DNA from: Bdellovibrionota bacterium
GTDB taxonomy: Bacteria; Bdellovibrionota; Bdellovibrionia; Bdellovibrionales; JAMPXM01
Assembly: GCA_963170185.1 (NCBI GenBank)
Contig: CAUJGS010000104.1
Span: 25,383 to 89,382 of the forward strand
DNA: 64,000 bases
Reading direction: 5' to 3'
Position 1 is the first letter of the stretch. Each line of letters begins with the position of its first letter. The notes below the pieces were generated by a model. The model was not told where the DNA came from, searched no databases, and saw only the letters and a list, made by a program, of their open reading frames with translations. A program made the position numbers and the translations under genes. This document shows, piece by piece, positions 35,439-46,073 of this stretch.

Positions 35439-35909
35439 ATGAGAAACGTTCTGACTTCCACCGCCATGCTCTTGATTGCGCTGCTTTCGACAACCGCCGC
35501 GGCTTCCGACGCCGCCTTGAAAAAGAAGAACCTCGTAGCGCCCGTTAAAAAAGGCAATGTTCAATACTCGATCACAATGCGCGAACGTCCATGCCCGCCG
35601 GCGACCCCGGAAGAAGCTAAAGTTCCGACGACTTTGAATTCCGTCATAAAAATGTGCGGTTACTCGTACTCGGTCTCCGCCAACGCCATCGACAACGGCG
35701 AACTTGTTTGGGAAAGCACGCTTTACACTCGCGACTACAACCTCGCAAAAGATCGCGAGGCTCAGTTGATTCACCCGGTTTCATTGAAGATTCAAAAAGG
35801 GATTTCGGGAGTTGTGAAAAACCAAAAAGGCGATGAGTTCGTTATCTGGCTCGAGCGCGGCTATTTGACGAAACCACCCACTCCAAAAAACTACCCGACC
35901 GAGAAATGA
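35439..35909 (+). CDS. Secreted hypothetical protein
   Basis: 156 residues from the ATG at 35439, 6 bases after AAGAGGTG; a GTG at 35430 would move into that site. Signal peptide about 1-23 (cleavage near AAA-SD). The mature part has two cysteines (RPCPPA and MCGYSY) and a C-terminal strand-rich segment FVIWLERGYLTK. It lies 28 bases after the FecR/AgmX gene and ends just before a strong terminator, so it is the last gene of the secG unit. No family recognised. Confidence 0.72.
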   Translation: MRNVLTSTAMLLIALLSTTAAASDAALKKKNLVAPVKKGNVQYSITMRERPCPPATPEEAKVPTTLNSVIKMCGYSYSVSANAIDNGELVWESTLYTRDYNLAKDREAQLIHPVSLKIQKGISGVVKNQKGDEFVIWLERGYLTKPPTPKNYPTEK

Positions 35910-35926
35910 CGAATTCGCTAAAAAAG

Positions 35927-35962
35927 AAAAACCTCGGCCTTTTGAGCCGAGGTTTTTTATTT
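35927..35962. terminator. Bidirectional rho-independent terminator
   Basis: CCTCGGC (35932-35938) pairs with GCCGAGG (35946-35952), extended by A-T pairs to a 12-bp stem with a 7-base loop. A T-run follows on the plus strand (TTTTTTATTT), and the A-rich flank gives TTTTTCTTTTTT on the minus strand. It sits between the convergent 35439-35909 gene and katG, so it can end both. Confidence 0.92.
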
Positions 35963-35991
35963 AGCGATCGTTGACCCACGGAGCGATCAAC

Positions 35992-36021
35992 TCATTGCTC
36001 GACTGTTCATTGCTCGACTAT
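35992..36021. repeat. 15-bp tandem repeat, two copies
   Basis: TCATTGCTCGACTGT is followed by TCATTGCTCGACTAT, 14 of 15 bases identical. It lies between the bidirectional terminator and the katG stop, in non-coding DNA. It may be a simple slippage product. Confidence 0.7.
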
Positions 36022-36033
36022 CGAGGTCACGCG

Positions 36034-38292
<2,259 letters not shown>

Positions 38293-38427
38293 CTAAAGTC
38301 TCCTGTTGTCTTGTTGAAGGTGGATGGTTGTTGCGACACGTTTTGCGTTATCGCTCACGTTCTCGCCACGGTCTCAATGACTTTCGCCAAGGAAGGACGT
38401 TTCGTGAAATCGATAAAACAGATCGTT

Positions 38428-38446
38428 CAATAGTTCGGCTCTATTG
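38428..38446. promoter_or_regulatory. OxyR-like palindrome upstream of katG
   Basis: CAATAG-N7-CTATTG reads the same on both strands and contains ATAG-N7-CTAT, the half of the OxyR consensus. It lies about 140 bases upstream of the katG ATG, in the gap between katG and the HAD-phosphatase gene. The second half-site, seven bases away, is not convincing. It fits peroxide-responsive control of katG, or binding by another LysR-type protein. Confidence 0.4.
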
Positions 38447-38481
38447 CGAACCCCTAACACATGGCGCAAACCAAACTGTGA

Positions 38482-39558
38482 TCAACGCGATTCGTGAAGA
38501 TAGTCGATGCCATCGGGAATCCATGGCTCGTGCGTGCCCTCAAGACGGTACACTCGGCCATCTTGCGACTCACCAACTGGCCGAGGCTCGACAGAGGTCT
38601 TGAAATCTCTGGAAACAAAATCATGCGCGGCAAGCTCCGGCAAAATCGCCTGCACGGCTGTGAGGCCCAGAACTTGTCTTCGCACCAGACCGTCGACGCT
38701 TGCTTCCATTTCCGCTCGCGTGATGCCGTAGTTCTCGCGCATGTCGCGAGCCACTTCAAGAACCCGCGCCGCGCTCAAGCGACCATCTTGAAAGAGATCC
38801 AGTGACGCCTGTAGCGAGTTGATCGTGGGCACACAGCGACGACCAAATTTCAAATAATACTCAGGGTCGGTATCCGTCGCGAGATTGATATAGATTTTCT
38901 CCACCGGATCGTGAACCGGAATCTGATCCTGCAAATCCAAAATCGTTTCGGTCTGTTCACCGATGACATGCAGTTTCGAAAGAATGTCGATCAATTGCTT
39001 TTCCGTCCAACGGCGCGCGCAGATGTCCGAGTATAGCGAATAGATGATCGCATCGCTCTCCGAATCGTCGCCCCACAAAACTTGCCGCACATCTTCTTTG
39101 AGACGAGTGCGCAGTTGCAAAAGCGATTGGACCTTGAATCCAACCTGCTTCGTGAGACGCCACCAGCGAGAAGGTTTCCAATTGCGAAGGTTATCTTTGT
39201 AGAAAGCGCCAAGCGGTTTGATATCGTCCAGCGTCAGCTTCTGCGTGATCTTTTCTTCCATCTGCGGCGGACTTGCCGTGATGAAGTAAATCGGAAAAGC
39301 CAACTGACCACGTTTGTCTTCCCAGCCCGCACGAAGAGCTCGCACAAGTGTCGCCGTGCCCGGGATGTTTTTTTTCTGAAAGGCCTTTTCGAGAGCCGTT
39401 CGCCAGAGTTCCGAAAGCGACGCCCAACTCGTGTCGAGGTAGGTTTTATCAAGATCCCAGACGTAGACTTCCGAGAACGCACGCTCAAGATTTTCTCCCG
39501 CATAACGGAAAAAAGCGACGTCGCCCTCAATTTCGGAACGGTATTCCCACTCGGCCAC
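38482..39558 (-). CDS. HAD-type phosphatase, APP1/LNS2-like (DUF2183)
   Basis: 358 residues from a GTG. The catalytic motif is VWDLDKTYLDT (Asp35, Asp37, Thr39), the DxDxT of HAD and phosphatidate phosphatase-like (APP1/lipin) enzymes. A second motif FPIYFITASPPQM supplies the Ser/Thr of HAD motif II, and WGDDSESD supplies acidic residues for motif IV. No signal peptide is seen. Relatives dephosphorylate phosphatidate or other phosphorylated lipids; the substrate here is open. It starts 6 bases after the preceding unknown gene and is likely cotranscribed with it. Confidence 0.82.
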   Translation of the reverse strand: MAEWEYRSEIEGDVAFFRYAGENLERAFSEVYVWDLDKTYLDTSWASLSELWRTALEKAFQKKNIPGTATLVRALRAGWEDKRGQLAFPIYFITASPPQMEEKITQKLTLDDIKPLGAFYKDNLRNWKPSRWWRLTKQVGFKVQSLLQLRTRLKEDVRQVLWGDDSESDAIIYSLYSDICARRWTEKQLIDILSKLHVIGEQTETILDLQDQIPVHDPVEKIYINLATDTDPEYYLKFGRRCVPTINSLQASLDLFQDGRLSAARVLEVARDMRENYGITRAEMEASVDGLVRRQVLGLTAVQAILPELAAHDFVSRDFKTSVEPRPVGESQDGRVYRLEGTHEPWIPDGIDYLHESR

Positions 39559-39564
39559 GCCTCA

Positions 39565-40638
39565 TTAGAACGCAAGAAGTAGGATGACGGCAAGGCTTCC
39601 GAGAATAGAAAGCGTGGTCGCCAAAGCCCCGGTTTCGTCGCGCTCCCGTTCGGTGCGGCGTCCCTCGGGCTCCAAAGCGCCACCTTTTTCTCCCGTAGCA
39701 AGCAAGGTCACGACGGCCGAGTCCACACCGGTTTTTTCCGTAGCACCCTTTAAGCTTGCTTGTTTTTGCAGACGCTCGGCTTCTGCCGGAACAACCAGCA
39801 AAGCTCCGTCGCGAATCGCTGTCATATCCAAGGCGCGTCGGATTTCGACCTTTGCTACACGGTCCGTCACCTCACGGATCGTCCCTTCGGCCTTCACCAC
39901 CGGCTTGGCGCCCCCTTGAAAAAGCGGCTCGAGTCCGGACTTTTGCAACTGAATCCACTGCACATCCTGTCCTGGAACAATGGCGGTGGGCGTTGCTGAT
40001 CCGTCGGTATTCCCTCCCACCTGAACGCGAGCAAACTTTTTTCCGCCGTCCTCAAAAACAGCGGCGCGCGCAAGCTGGTCCTTAAGCGTCACGCCGTGAT
40101 AAGGAATCGCGGCCACGAACTCGCGCACCATACTCCTGGCGACTTTCGCAACCTGATCGCGAATGAGAATCGACGGATGAAGCTCGACCTGTGACTTCCA
40201 GGCAAGACTACCGTCCGAAGCATCCCAGACATGAAGACTCAGCTCACGGATTTCCAGCCTAAGCGTCATAATCGCGTCCGCTTCGACGTATCGACCCAAG
40301 ATCACCGCGTCCGCCGTGCTCAACAAACCACGAGGAGAAAACACATCCGCTTTTTGTAAAAAAGCTTTTGTCGCCACGAGAAAACGCCCGGTATCGGCCA
40401 GTTCTTCGCGAACCTGCCACCAAGTCTCATCCAATTTATCAGCAGTCGCTTTGTCGATGCGAGTTCCTCGTTCCCCTTGAAACTCGACCGGGAAAACAGC
40501 AAACCGCGTGAAGGCCGGCACTCCTTGAGTCGGACTCGCAGCCAGAGTTTTATTTGAAGCATTTTGACCATGAGCGAAACCGCCAGCCAGACTGGTCGCG
40601 AGAACGCCGATCACAAGCACAGAAAATGAGCGAATCAC
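39565..40638 (-). CDS. Secreted hypothetical protein with C-terminal membrane anchor
   Basis: 357 residues from a GTG; no good ribosome site. Signal peptide about 1-24 (cleavage near AHG-QN). An alpha/beta domain (about 40-180) with RFAVFPVEFQGERGTRIDK and GRYVEADAIMTLRLEIREL resembles CsgG- or FlgT-like lipoprotein folds that start with an AVFPF-like strand, but the match is weak. A second strand-rich domain follows (about 195-300, WIQLQKSGLEPLFQGGAK). The end is a hydrophobic segment (about 340-357). Upstream of, and likely cotranscribed with, the HAD phosphatase. Confidence 0.7.
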   Translation of the reverse strand: MIRSFSVLVIGVLATSLAGGFAHGQNASNKTLAASPTQGVPAFTRFAVFPVEFQGERGTRIDKATADKLDETWWQVREELADTGRFLVATKAFLQKADVFSPRGLLSTADAVILGRYVEADAIMTLRLEIRELSLHVWDASDGSLAWKSQVELHPSILIRDQVAKVARSMVREFVAAIPYHGVTLKDQLARAAVFEDGGKKFARVQVGGNTDGSATPTAIVPGQDVQWIQLQKSGLEPLFQGGAKPVVKAEGTIREVTDRVAKVEIRRALDMTAIRDGALLVVPAEAERLQKQASLKGATEKTGVDSAVVTLLATGEKGGALEPEGRRTERERDETGALATTLSILGSLAVILLLAF

Positions 40639-40786
40639 GTCTTTATTGTTTCATAGTTTTTAAGCAGAACAAGAGAAAACACGGCCAGACAATCGACCAG
40701 AGACTTGATTTTGAGGCCACAGTTTTTCATAGTTTTCCTACACCCTTAGGGACAATGACGTCTTAAGGAAGAAACAAAGGTTCATC

Positions 40787-41251
40787 ATGAAGAAACAAGT
40801 ATTGGTTCTCGCCGCGTTGGGTTTCATGTCTTTCGGCTTCGCAGCAACTGCGAACGCACAAAGCGGTCTCAAAGGTAACGGCGTTTACGGCGTTGCAGGT
40901 TGCGGTCTCGGTTCACTCGTTTTCGGTAAAGAAGAAGGCGCGATGCAGATCGTTGCCGCGACTTTGAACGGAACAGGCGTTCAAACTTTCGGTATCACTA
41001 CTGGTACTTCAAACTGCGGAAAAGGTCTTTTCGCAAAAGCGGAAGTCGATTCGTTCATCAAGTCGAACGCGGTTGCCCTTGAAAACGACATCGCTCGTGG
41101 CCAAGGCGAAACCCTTGCAACTCTCAACAACATGTTGGGCTGCCAAGCATCGTTCGGCGCGACTCTTCAACAAAACTTCAAGTCGATCTACGCCGAAGGC
41201 GCAGACTCGTCTGAACAAATCCAAGTTTTGGCGCAATCTTGCCAAGGCTGA
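40787..41251 (+). CDS. Secreted DUF3015 protein
   Basis: 154 residues, ATG about 13 bases after AAGGAAG. Signal peptide about 1-24 (cleavage near ANA-QS). The mature DUF3015 core is visible: YGVAGCGLGSLVFGKEEGAM, ATLNGTGVQTFGITTGTSNC, and the C-terminal LAQSCQG. Three cysteine positions match the family (GCGL, SNCG, GCQA, SCQG give two pairs). Function of DUF3015 is unknown. A strong terminator lies 20 bases after the stop. Confidence 0.9.
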   Translation: MKKQVLVLAALGFMSFGFAATANAQSGLKGNGVYGVAGCGLGSLVFGKEEGAMQIVAATLNGTGVQTFGITTGTSNCGKGLFAKAEVDSFIKSNAVALENDIARGQGETLATLNNMLGCQASFGATLQQNFKSIYAEGADSSEQIQVLAQSCQG

Positions 41252-43251
41252 TTTCGCTCCGAAATCTGACAAAAAGCCTCACATGTGTGGGGCTTTTTGT
41301 TTTTCTAGCCGGCCACTCGGCCACCGTCGACGCATCGGTCGACGCATCGGCCGACGCTTCAGGCGCCTCTTCAGGGGCCTCTTCAGACGACGCCATCGAA
41401 AGCGCGAAGCTAATCGAAAAAGCCCGCGTGGAAAAACTCCACATGAGTCGCGCCTGGCATCTCTTGCTTCAGTATCAGCCCCGGTTTTTTGGCGGCTTCG
41501 AAAGTCCCGCAAAGTCTCCAAAGTTTTTCTTGAGTACCGATGGCGCGCGCGACCCCGAAGCGGAGCTTCTCACCACCATCGAAGAACTCTCTAAAAGCAC
41601 ACGCAAAGTTCGCTCACGCGATGAGAAATTTGAAGATCCCGTGGCATGCGTGTTTCCCGCCCGAAAACTATGGCTCGAGAAAACGCTTGGCGTGAAATTT
41701 CCGTCACCGGCTTGCGAGCGTTTTGACCGCTTCGTCGAAATCTTGCAGCCCCAATCACTCACCTATGTCTTCTCCTCATATTACCTGAATAACCCCGCGT
41801 CGGCGTTTGGCCATACGTTTTTAAGAATCAACAAAGCGCCTTCCGCCAAAGACGGCGAACGCTACGAACTGTCAGACTACGGTGTTGGCTACGCCGCGAT
41901 GAAAGTCTCCGATAACCCCTTCGTCTACTCGTTCTTGGGTGTTTCGGGTCTTATGCCGGGCTCGTTTGATATCAACCCGTATTATTACAAAGTGCGCGAG
42001 TACAACGATTTCGAATCGCGCGATCTTTGGGAGTACGATTTAAACTTCTCGCCAGAAGAAGTCGCCATGGCCGTCGCCTATATCTGGGAACTCCTCGATG
42101 CGAGTTTCAACTACCACTACTTTAAAGAAAACTGCTCGTATCGCATCCTCTCGATCCTGGAAGTCGCAAGACCAAGCTTGCATCTCACCGACGTGTTGAA
42201 AGCGCATGTGATGCCGGCCGACACCGTACAGACTCTCTACGAGCAAAAAGACCTCGTCACCCGTATTCACTTTCGTCCATCCGTTCGTTCGACGTTTGAA
42301 AACCGCTACCGACGCCTAGACAGTGCTGAAAAACAAGCGCTGCGCCGGTTTGCCAAAAACGAATCGTTGGAACTGCTAACGAGTGACCTCAGTGTCGATG
42401 GCCAGCGAAAAGCGCTTGATGCGGCTATCGACTATCTCGACTATCGCTACCCAAAAGAGATCCTTCGCAAAGAAGCCAAGTACGATTTCAAAAAGCAAAT
42501 CCTCATAAAGCGCGCGGAAACCGGCGGACTCTCTAGCCCTCTTAATCCCGAACCGCCCTGGAGCGAAGCTCCGCACAGCGCTCAGGGCTCGAGGCGACTT
42601 GGCTTCGGATACCGCGACTTTTCGGGCGAAAAGAGCTACCTCTTGGACTTCAAGCTGGCCCTTCACGATCTTCTCGATCCAAAGCTTGGCTACCCGCCGA
42701 CCGCGCAAATCACGATGGGGCATTTCGGAGTTCTGTGGACTCCCGAATCAAAGACCGATGGTCGCGGAAAATTTGATCTCGACCACGCTACGCTTTACGA
42801 GGTGATCTCACTTGCACCCGTCGATGCGTTCACCAGTGGCTCCTCGTGGCGTCTGAAGTTTGCTTACAACCGCGGTGTTGAAAACGATTGTGTCGACGTT
42901 TGTGGTTGGACCGAACTCAGCGGTGGCACCGGCCCTACCATGACACTCTGGTCGCATCTTGATCTCACCATGTGGCTAAGAATGGCGGCCCTGACGAGTC
43001 CAAAATTTATCGACGAAAAGCTTCGCGTCGGTGCGGGGCCTGGCATTTCCGTGCGCTGGAACTATGGGCGCGTCGCGCTGATGGCCGAAACATTTTTCCG
43101 CTATGACTTCAAAGGTCGCGAACACGAGTTTCGCCGACACTCCCTCGGCCTAAATCTAAGCCTCGCCAAGGAGCTTAGTCTACGCGCAAGCGCCGAAGCC
43201 GCCGGCTCCGACATCCACCGCAGCGACCTTCGCCTGTTGTATTATTACTAG
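41239..43251 (+). CDS. DUF4105 (Lnb N-terminal-like) secreted/outer-membrane protein
   Basis: 670 residues from the TTG at 41239, or 654 from the GTG at 41287; neither has a strong ribosome site, so the true start is unsure. A signal segment (about 13-28) is followed by imperfect DAS/GASS repeats (about 30-55) and the DUF4105 domain (about 140-330): YYLNNPASAFGHTFLRIN and FKENCSYRILSI carry the conserved His and Cys of this NlpC/P60-like family. The rest is strand-rich and may form a barrel. The leader overlaps a transcription terminator. Family members are envelope proteins of unclear role. Confidence 0.82.
   Translation: MPRLISLRNLTKSLTCVGLFVFLAGHSATVDASVDASADASGASSGASSDDAIESAKLIEKARVEKLHMSRAWHLLLQYQPRFFGGFESPAKSPKFFLSTDGARDPEAELLTTIEELSKSTRKVRSRDEKFEDPVACVFPARKLWLEKTLGVKFPSPACERFDRFVEILQPQSLTYVFSSYYLNNPASAFGHTFLRINKAPSAKDGERYELSDYGVGYAAMKVSDNPFVYSFLGVSGLMPGSFDINPYYYKVREYNDFESRDLWEYDLNFSPEEVAMAVAYIWELLDASFNYHYFKENCSYRILSILEVARPSLHLTDVLKAHVMPADTVQTLYEQKDLVTRIHFRPSVRSTFENRYRRLDSAEKQALRRFAKNESLELLTSDLSVDGQRKALDAAIDYLDYRYPKEILRKEAKYDFKKQILIKRAETGGLSSPLNPEPPWSEAPHSAQGSRRLGFGYRDFSGEKSYLLDFKLALHDLLDPKLGYPPTAQITMGHFGVLWTPESKTDGRGKFDLDHATLYEVISLAPVDAFTSGSSWRLKFAYNRGVENDCVDVCGWTELSGGTGPTMTLWSHLDLTMWLRMAALTSPKFIDEKLRVGAGPGISVRWNYGRVALMAETFFRYDFKGREHEFRRHSLGLNLSLAKELSLRASAEAAGSDIHRSDLRLLYYY
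41271..41305 (+). terminator. Rho-independent terminator of the DUF3015 gene, inside the next reading frame
   Basis: A 12-bp stem (41271-41282 with 41287-41298, one T-G pair) with tetraloop ATGT is followed by GTTTTT. It ends the DUF3015 transcript. It lies within the predicted leader of the DUF4105 gene, which starts at 41239 or 41287. Confidence 0.85.
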
Positions 43252-43393
43252 TCTCTCACCGCGATTTTGTTTGCACGTGGCGTTGCGAGATCAGGCCCGC
43301 GTGGTCCGGATTTCGGTCACTAGCTGTGAATAAAACCCTCGAACTTGTTTCGATTTCCTCTTTGACTTACATGTCTAGTGGACGCCGGTTGAC

Positions 43394-43409
43394 TTATATA
43401 AAAATATAA
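43394..43409. promoter_or_regulatory. AT-rich palindrome upstream of the toxin-antitoxin genes
   Basis: TTATAT-AAAA-ATATAA is a perfect 6+6 inverted repeat 28 bases before the toxin ATG. Antitoxins with XRE-type helix-turn-helix domains usually bind palindromes at their own promoter, so this is a likely operator. A TTGACTTA sequence occurs twice just upstream (43362 and 43389). Confidence 0.4.
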
Positions 43410-43437
43410 CTTACCATGAGAAAAGGTCGGATCAGGA

Positions 43438-43749
43438 ATGCCTCGGGAAAAGTGGGAGGTACGCTACGATACCAATGTCGCAAATGAAATTGTCGAGGCT
43501 CTGGATATTGGAATTCTAAGTCGAGATGACATTAAGGTTCTCAAGCGTTGGGTGAGCGAAGTTGAGTCGAGAGGGCTCTCTTACGCCCAAGCCAACCGAG
43601 ACTGGCGCGACCACGAACTCACGAGAGGGCGATGGAAGGATCACCGGGCAATCTCCTTCTCTTTCTCAGGCAGGTTAATCTACCGCACCGAAGATCTGAA
43701 ACTTTTTGTGATGGTCGTTAGAGTGAGCCCGAATCACGACTATCGATAA
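43438..43749 (+). CDS. RelE/HigB-type toxin of a type II toxin-antitoxin module
   Basis: 103 residues. The RelE fold pattern is visible: a helical N-terminal half and a strand-rich C-terminal half with the basic ARG/Lys cluster DHELTRGRWKDHRAISFSFSG, a strand LIYRTEDLKLFVMVVRV and the closing SPNHDY. Such toxins cleave mRNA at the ribosome. The antitoxin gene follows 10 bases downstream, so the order is toxin first, as in HigBA. The upstream DNA (43381-43440) has 23 G+C of 60, lower than the surroundings. Confidence 0.85.
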   Translation: MPREKWEVRYDTNVANEIVEALDIGILSRDDIKVLKRWVSEVESRGLSYAQANRDWRDHELTRGRWKDHRAISFSFSGRLIYRTEDLKLFVMVVRVSPNHDYR

Positions 43750-43759
43750 CGGAGAAAAA

Positions 43760-44080
43760 ATGGCCGGTAGCTTTGGAAAACTGCTAAATGAACTTGTGGC
43801 GGAGGACGCTGAGCCCGGCGACATGCTCAGAGCCTTTAGGAAGAGAGAAGGCTTTACGCTAAAGGATATGGAGTCTATTACAGGAATCCGCGAAAGTAAT
43901 CTTAGCGCAATCGAAAATGGCCGTATCGACATGAGCCAGCACTACGCGGAAATCTTTGCGGCGGCACTTGATGTACACCCGACTGCTTTTCTCTATCCCA
44001 ATGGGAAATTTAGAAAGAACGTCGAGATTTTACGCATCGAAAAAAGACGAAGACAGGTTAAAAAAAAGCGTTCCGTATGA
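43760..44080 (+). CDS. XRE-family antitoxin
   Basis: 106 residues with GGAG 7 bases upstream. The helix-turn-helix spans about 22-80: MLRAFRKREGFTLKDMESIT then IRESNLSAIENGRIDMS. It should bind the toxin and its own promoter. The C-terminal tail is basic (EKRRRQVKKKRSV). It converges on the DUF429 gene 18 bases away. A HigA-like role is the best call. Confidence 0.87.
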   Translation: MAGSFGKLLNELVAEDAEPGDMLRAFRKREGFTLKDMESITGIRESNLSAIENGRIDMSQHYAEIFAAALDVHPTAFLYPNGKFRKNVEILRIEKRRRQVKKKRSV

Positions 44081-44098
44081 GAGGCCGTATCTCAGACG

Positions 44099-45076
44099 TC
44101 AAACACCCCAGTCGATTTTGTCTTGGGGATAGGTGATCCAGATTTCTTCTGACGGAAAACCTGCAGGGCGAGGAGCCGTCTGCCCTCGGTATTCAAGATA
44201 GGCCGTCATCGCGCTGATAAAAGCGTCGAACGCCTGAGGGTTGTCCACGAGTGCCTTAAGATCTTGCTGATAGACAAATGCGATCTCACGCTCGATCAGC
44301 GTCTTGATAAAGTACAAACGAGCCTCATCACTGTCGACAGCGTGGCGATGAAATCGCAAATAGCTCTTTGGCATACGAAGATCGCGGCCGATCTGCCAGA
44401 CAGAAAGCTTCGGGAATACTTCAAGGAAGCGTGGATGCACTGACACTCGCTTTGAGCGCGAAACGGTCCTTGTCGCCTTCGCCGCAGTCTTTGCCGTCTT
44501 CCCCGTACTTTTGACCGTGCCCTTTAAGGTCGTCCCGATGCGGGGCTCTTCTTTTCCGGTGATTCGACGAAGAAGGTAGTGCGCACGCGCAGCTAAAGGG
44601 GCGGCATTTGAACCCAAAGCATGCGGCGGGTGAAATGCTTCTTCCAAAGAAAGCGAAACATGGTTGGCGATGTGAACTTCCGCGCAACGTTCGGTATAGG
44701 GTGTAAACACCTTATTCGGGCGTTTGCGACTTTCACGCGACGTGTGCTCACCCCAAAGCCAACGAATCTCCGGCAAACGACAAGATTCAAAACCCGGACA
44801 GACAAGATCACAGCGAATGCATTTGGGAAGCTGCAAGGGGGCATCAAATGCGATCGCCTCCAAACCCGGCTCTTCCAGAGTCAGAAGATCGACCAGAGCC
44901 TGATCGCTCGAAACACCCGCCTCTCCTTTGATTCGGTCACGAACCATGCGAAGAAAAACCCGTCGTTTTTCGGGATAGTACTCCAAGACCGCGACAGCCG
45001 TGCGATCCGTCTTCCCTCCGCCAAGCGCCACTCCCGCAAAACGATGAACCGTGAGACCTCGGGTCGACTTAGCCAT
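44099..45076 (-). CDS. DUF429-like protein (predicted RNase H-fold nuclease)
   Basis: 325 residues from the ATG at 45076, 8 bases after GGAG; the frame is open to 45100. The N-terminal strand HRFAGVALGGGKTDRTAVAVLEYY and IAFDAPLQLP carry the acidic and Gly positions of the RNase H-like DUF429 fold, followed by a cysteine cluster (CIRCDLVCPGFESC) that may bind metal. A basic Thr/Lys-rich insertion (about 200-230) is unusual. It overlaps the GHMP kinase by 8 bases and ends a six-gene operon. The activity is unknown. Confidence 0.7.
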   Translation of the reverse strand: MAKSTRGLTVHRFAGVALGGGKTDRTAVAVLEYYPEKRRVFLRMVRDRIKGEAGVSSDQALVDLLTLEEPGLEAIAFDAPLQLPKCIRCDLVCPGFESCRLPEIRWLWGEHTSRESRKRPNKVFTPYTERCAEVHIANHVSLSLEEAFHPPHALGSNAAPLAARAHYLLRRITGKEEPRIGTTLKGTVKSTGKTAKTAAKATRTVSRSKRVSVHPRFLEVFPKLSVWQIGRDLRMPKSYLRFHRHAVDSDEARLYFIKTLIEREIAFVYQQDLKALVDNPQAFDAFISAMTAYLEYRGQTAPRPAGFPSEEIWITYPQDKIDWGV

Positions 45077-46073
45077 TCGCCGGGCTCCAAGGTTTTGCAC
45101 TCAAGACCTTGAAACCCGCCTTCTCACAAGCCAAACGCACTTCGCTGGCGCGACGATCATGCGACCAAATCAGCACGCATCCGCCACCGCCGGCACCGCA
45201 GATCTTCGCCTGCGCACCAAATTCCTTCGCCAGCTCGTGCAAACGCCGAATCTCCGGGCTCGAAAACCCTTCGGAAAGCCGCGTGCGTGCTTCGTACTCA
45301 CGCTCAAAAAGACCTGGGAGAGAGTCGAACTGTTTGTTTTTAAGAGCCGCGCCGAGGTCTTTAGAGATCACGGCGAGATCGCTCATGGCTTGCCGTGTGC
45401 GCTCGTCGCCATCCAACCAGTCTTTAATCACTTGCCAGTTATTGATGCCGCTATGATGGCTTCGTCCCGTGTACACCAACACAAAGCGATCCTCGAAGAT
45501 CTCTTTGGTGATTGGCGCACGCGTGCACACCGGCCCCTCGGCACCGTAGGTGATATAACAAAGGCCGCCTTCTAGCGGTGGGAAATAGTCTTGCGTACCA
45601 GTGGGCTTCAACAAAATCCGCGCTTCCAGATGCGAAGCCAGACGAACGACATCCGCCTCTTTCATCGTGCTTCCCAACCATTTTTGGAAGGCTTTAAGAA
45701 GCGAAATGCAAAGCGAAGAGCTTCCGCCAAGACCGCCGCCAACCGGCGAATCCGAAGCCGTGCTCAATTCGAAACCCTTCTCGCCGATTTCCGACTTCCA
45801 ATAATCAAGGTGCACACGCACCAGATCAAACGCCGGTTCCGAATCGCTCAATGCCGCCGCGAGATTGGCGTAGGTTTTTTCTTTGCCAAGGTCACGTGTG
45901 ATGAGTTTCACCTGCGCATCGGGCCTAGGTGTGAGACTCGCGGTCGTGAAGATGTCGATTGCGACGTTCACCGTCAGCGGGTTGTCTAAAAAAAGATAAA
46001 GCGGCCAGCAATCAAGCGTGCCGCCCGCTAAGTCCACGCGCGTGGGAGATTGAAACGTGATGGTTTGACTCAA
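45069..46073 (-). CDS. GHMP-family sugar kinase, heptose-7-phosphate kinase-like
   Basis: 334 residues from a TTG that overlaps the preceding TGA as TTGA, with AGAAGGGA about 6 bases upstream. GHMP motifs are complete: RVDLAGGTLDCWP near the N-terminus, SPVGGGLGGSSSL (ATP loop) and KICGAGGGGCVLIW. The nearest named relatives are D-glycero-D-manno-heptose 7-phosphate kinases (HddA), but related galactokinase-like families share these motifs. No other heptose genes are near. It is coupled to DUF4340 and DUF429. Confidence 0.83.
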   Translation of the reverse strand: MSQTITFQSPTRVDLAGGTLDCWPLYLFLDNPLTVNVAIDIFTTASLTPRPDAQVKLITRDLGKEKTYANLAAALSDSEPAFDLVRVHLDYWKSEIGEKGFELSTASDSPVGGGLGGSSSLCISLLKAFQKWLGSTMKEADVVRLASHLEARILLKPTGTQDYFPPLEGGLCYITYGAEGPVCTRAPITKEIFEDRFVLVYTGRSHHSGINNWQVIKDWLDGDERTRQAMSDLAVISKDLGAALKNKQFDSLPGLFEREYEARTRLSEGFSSPEIRRLHELAKEFGAQAKICGAGGGGCVLIWSHDRRASEVRLACEKAGFKVLSAKPWSPANG

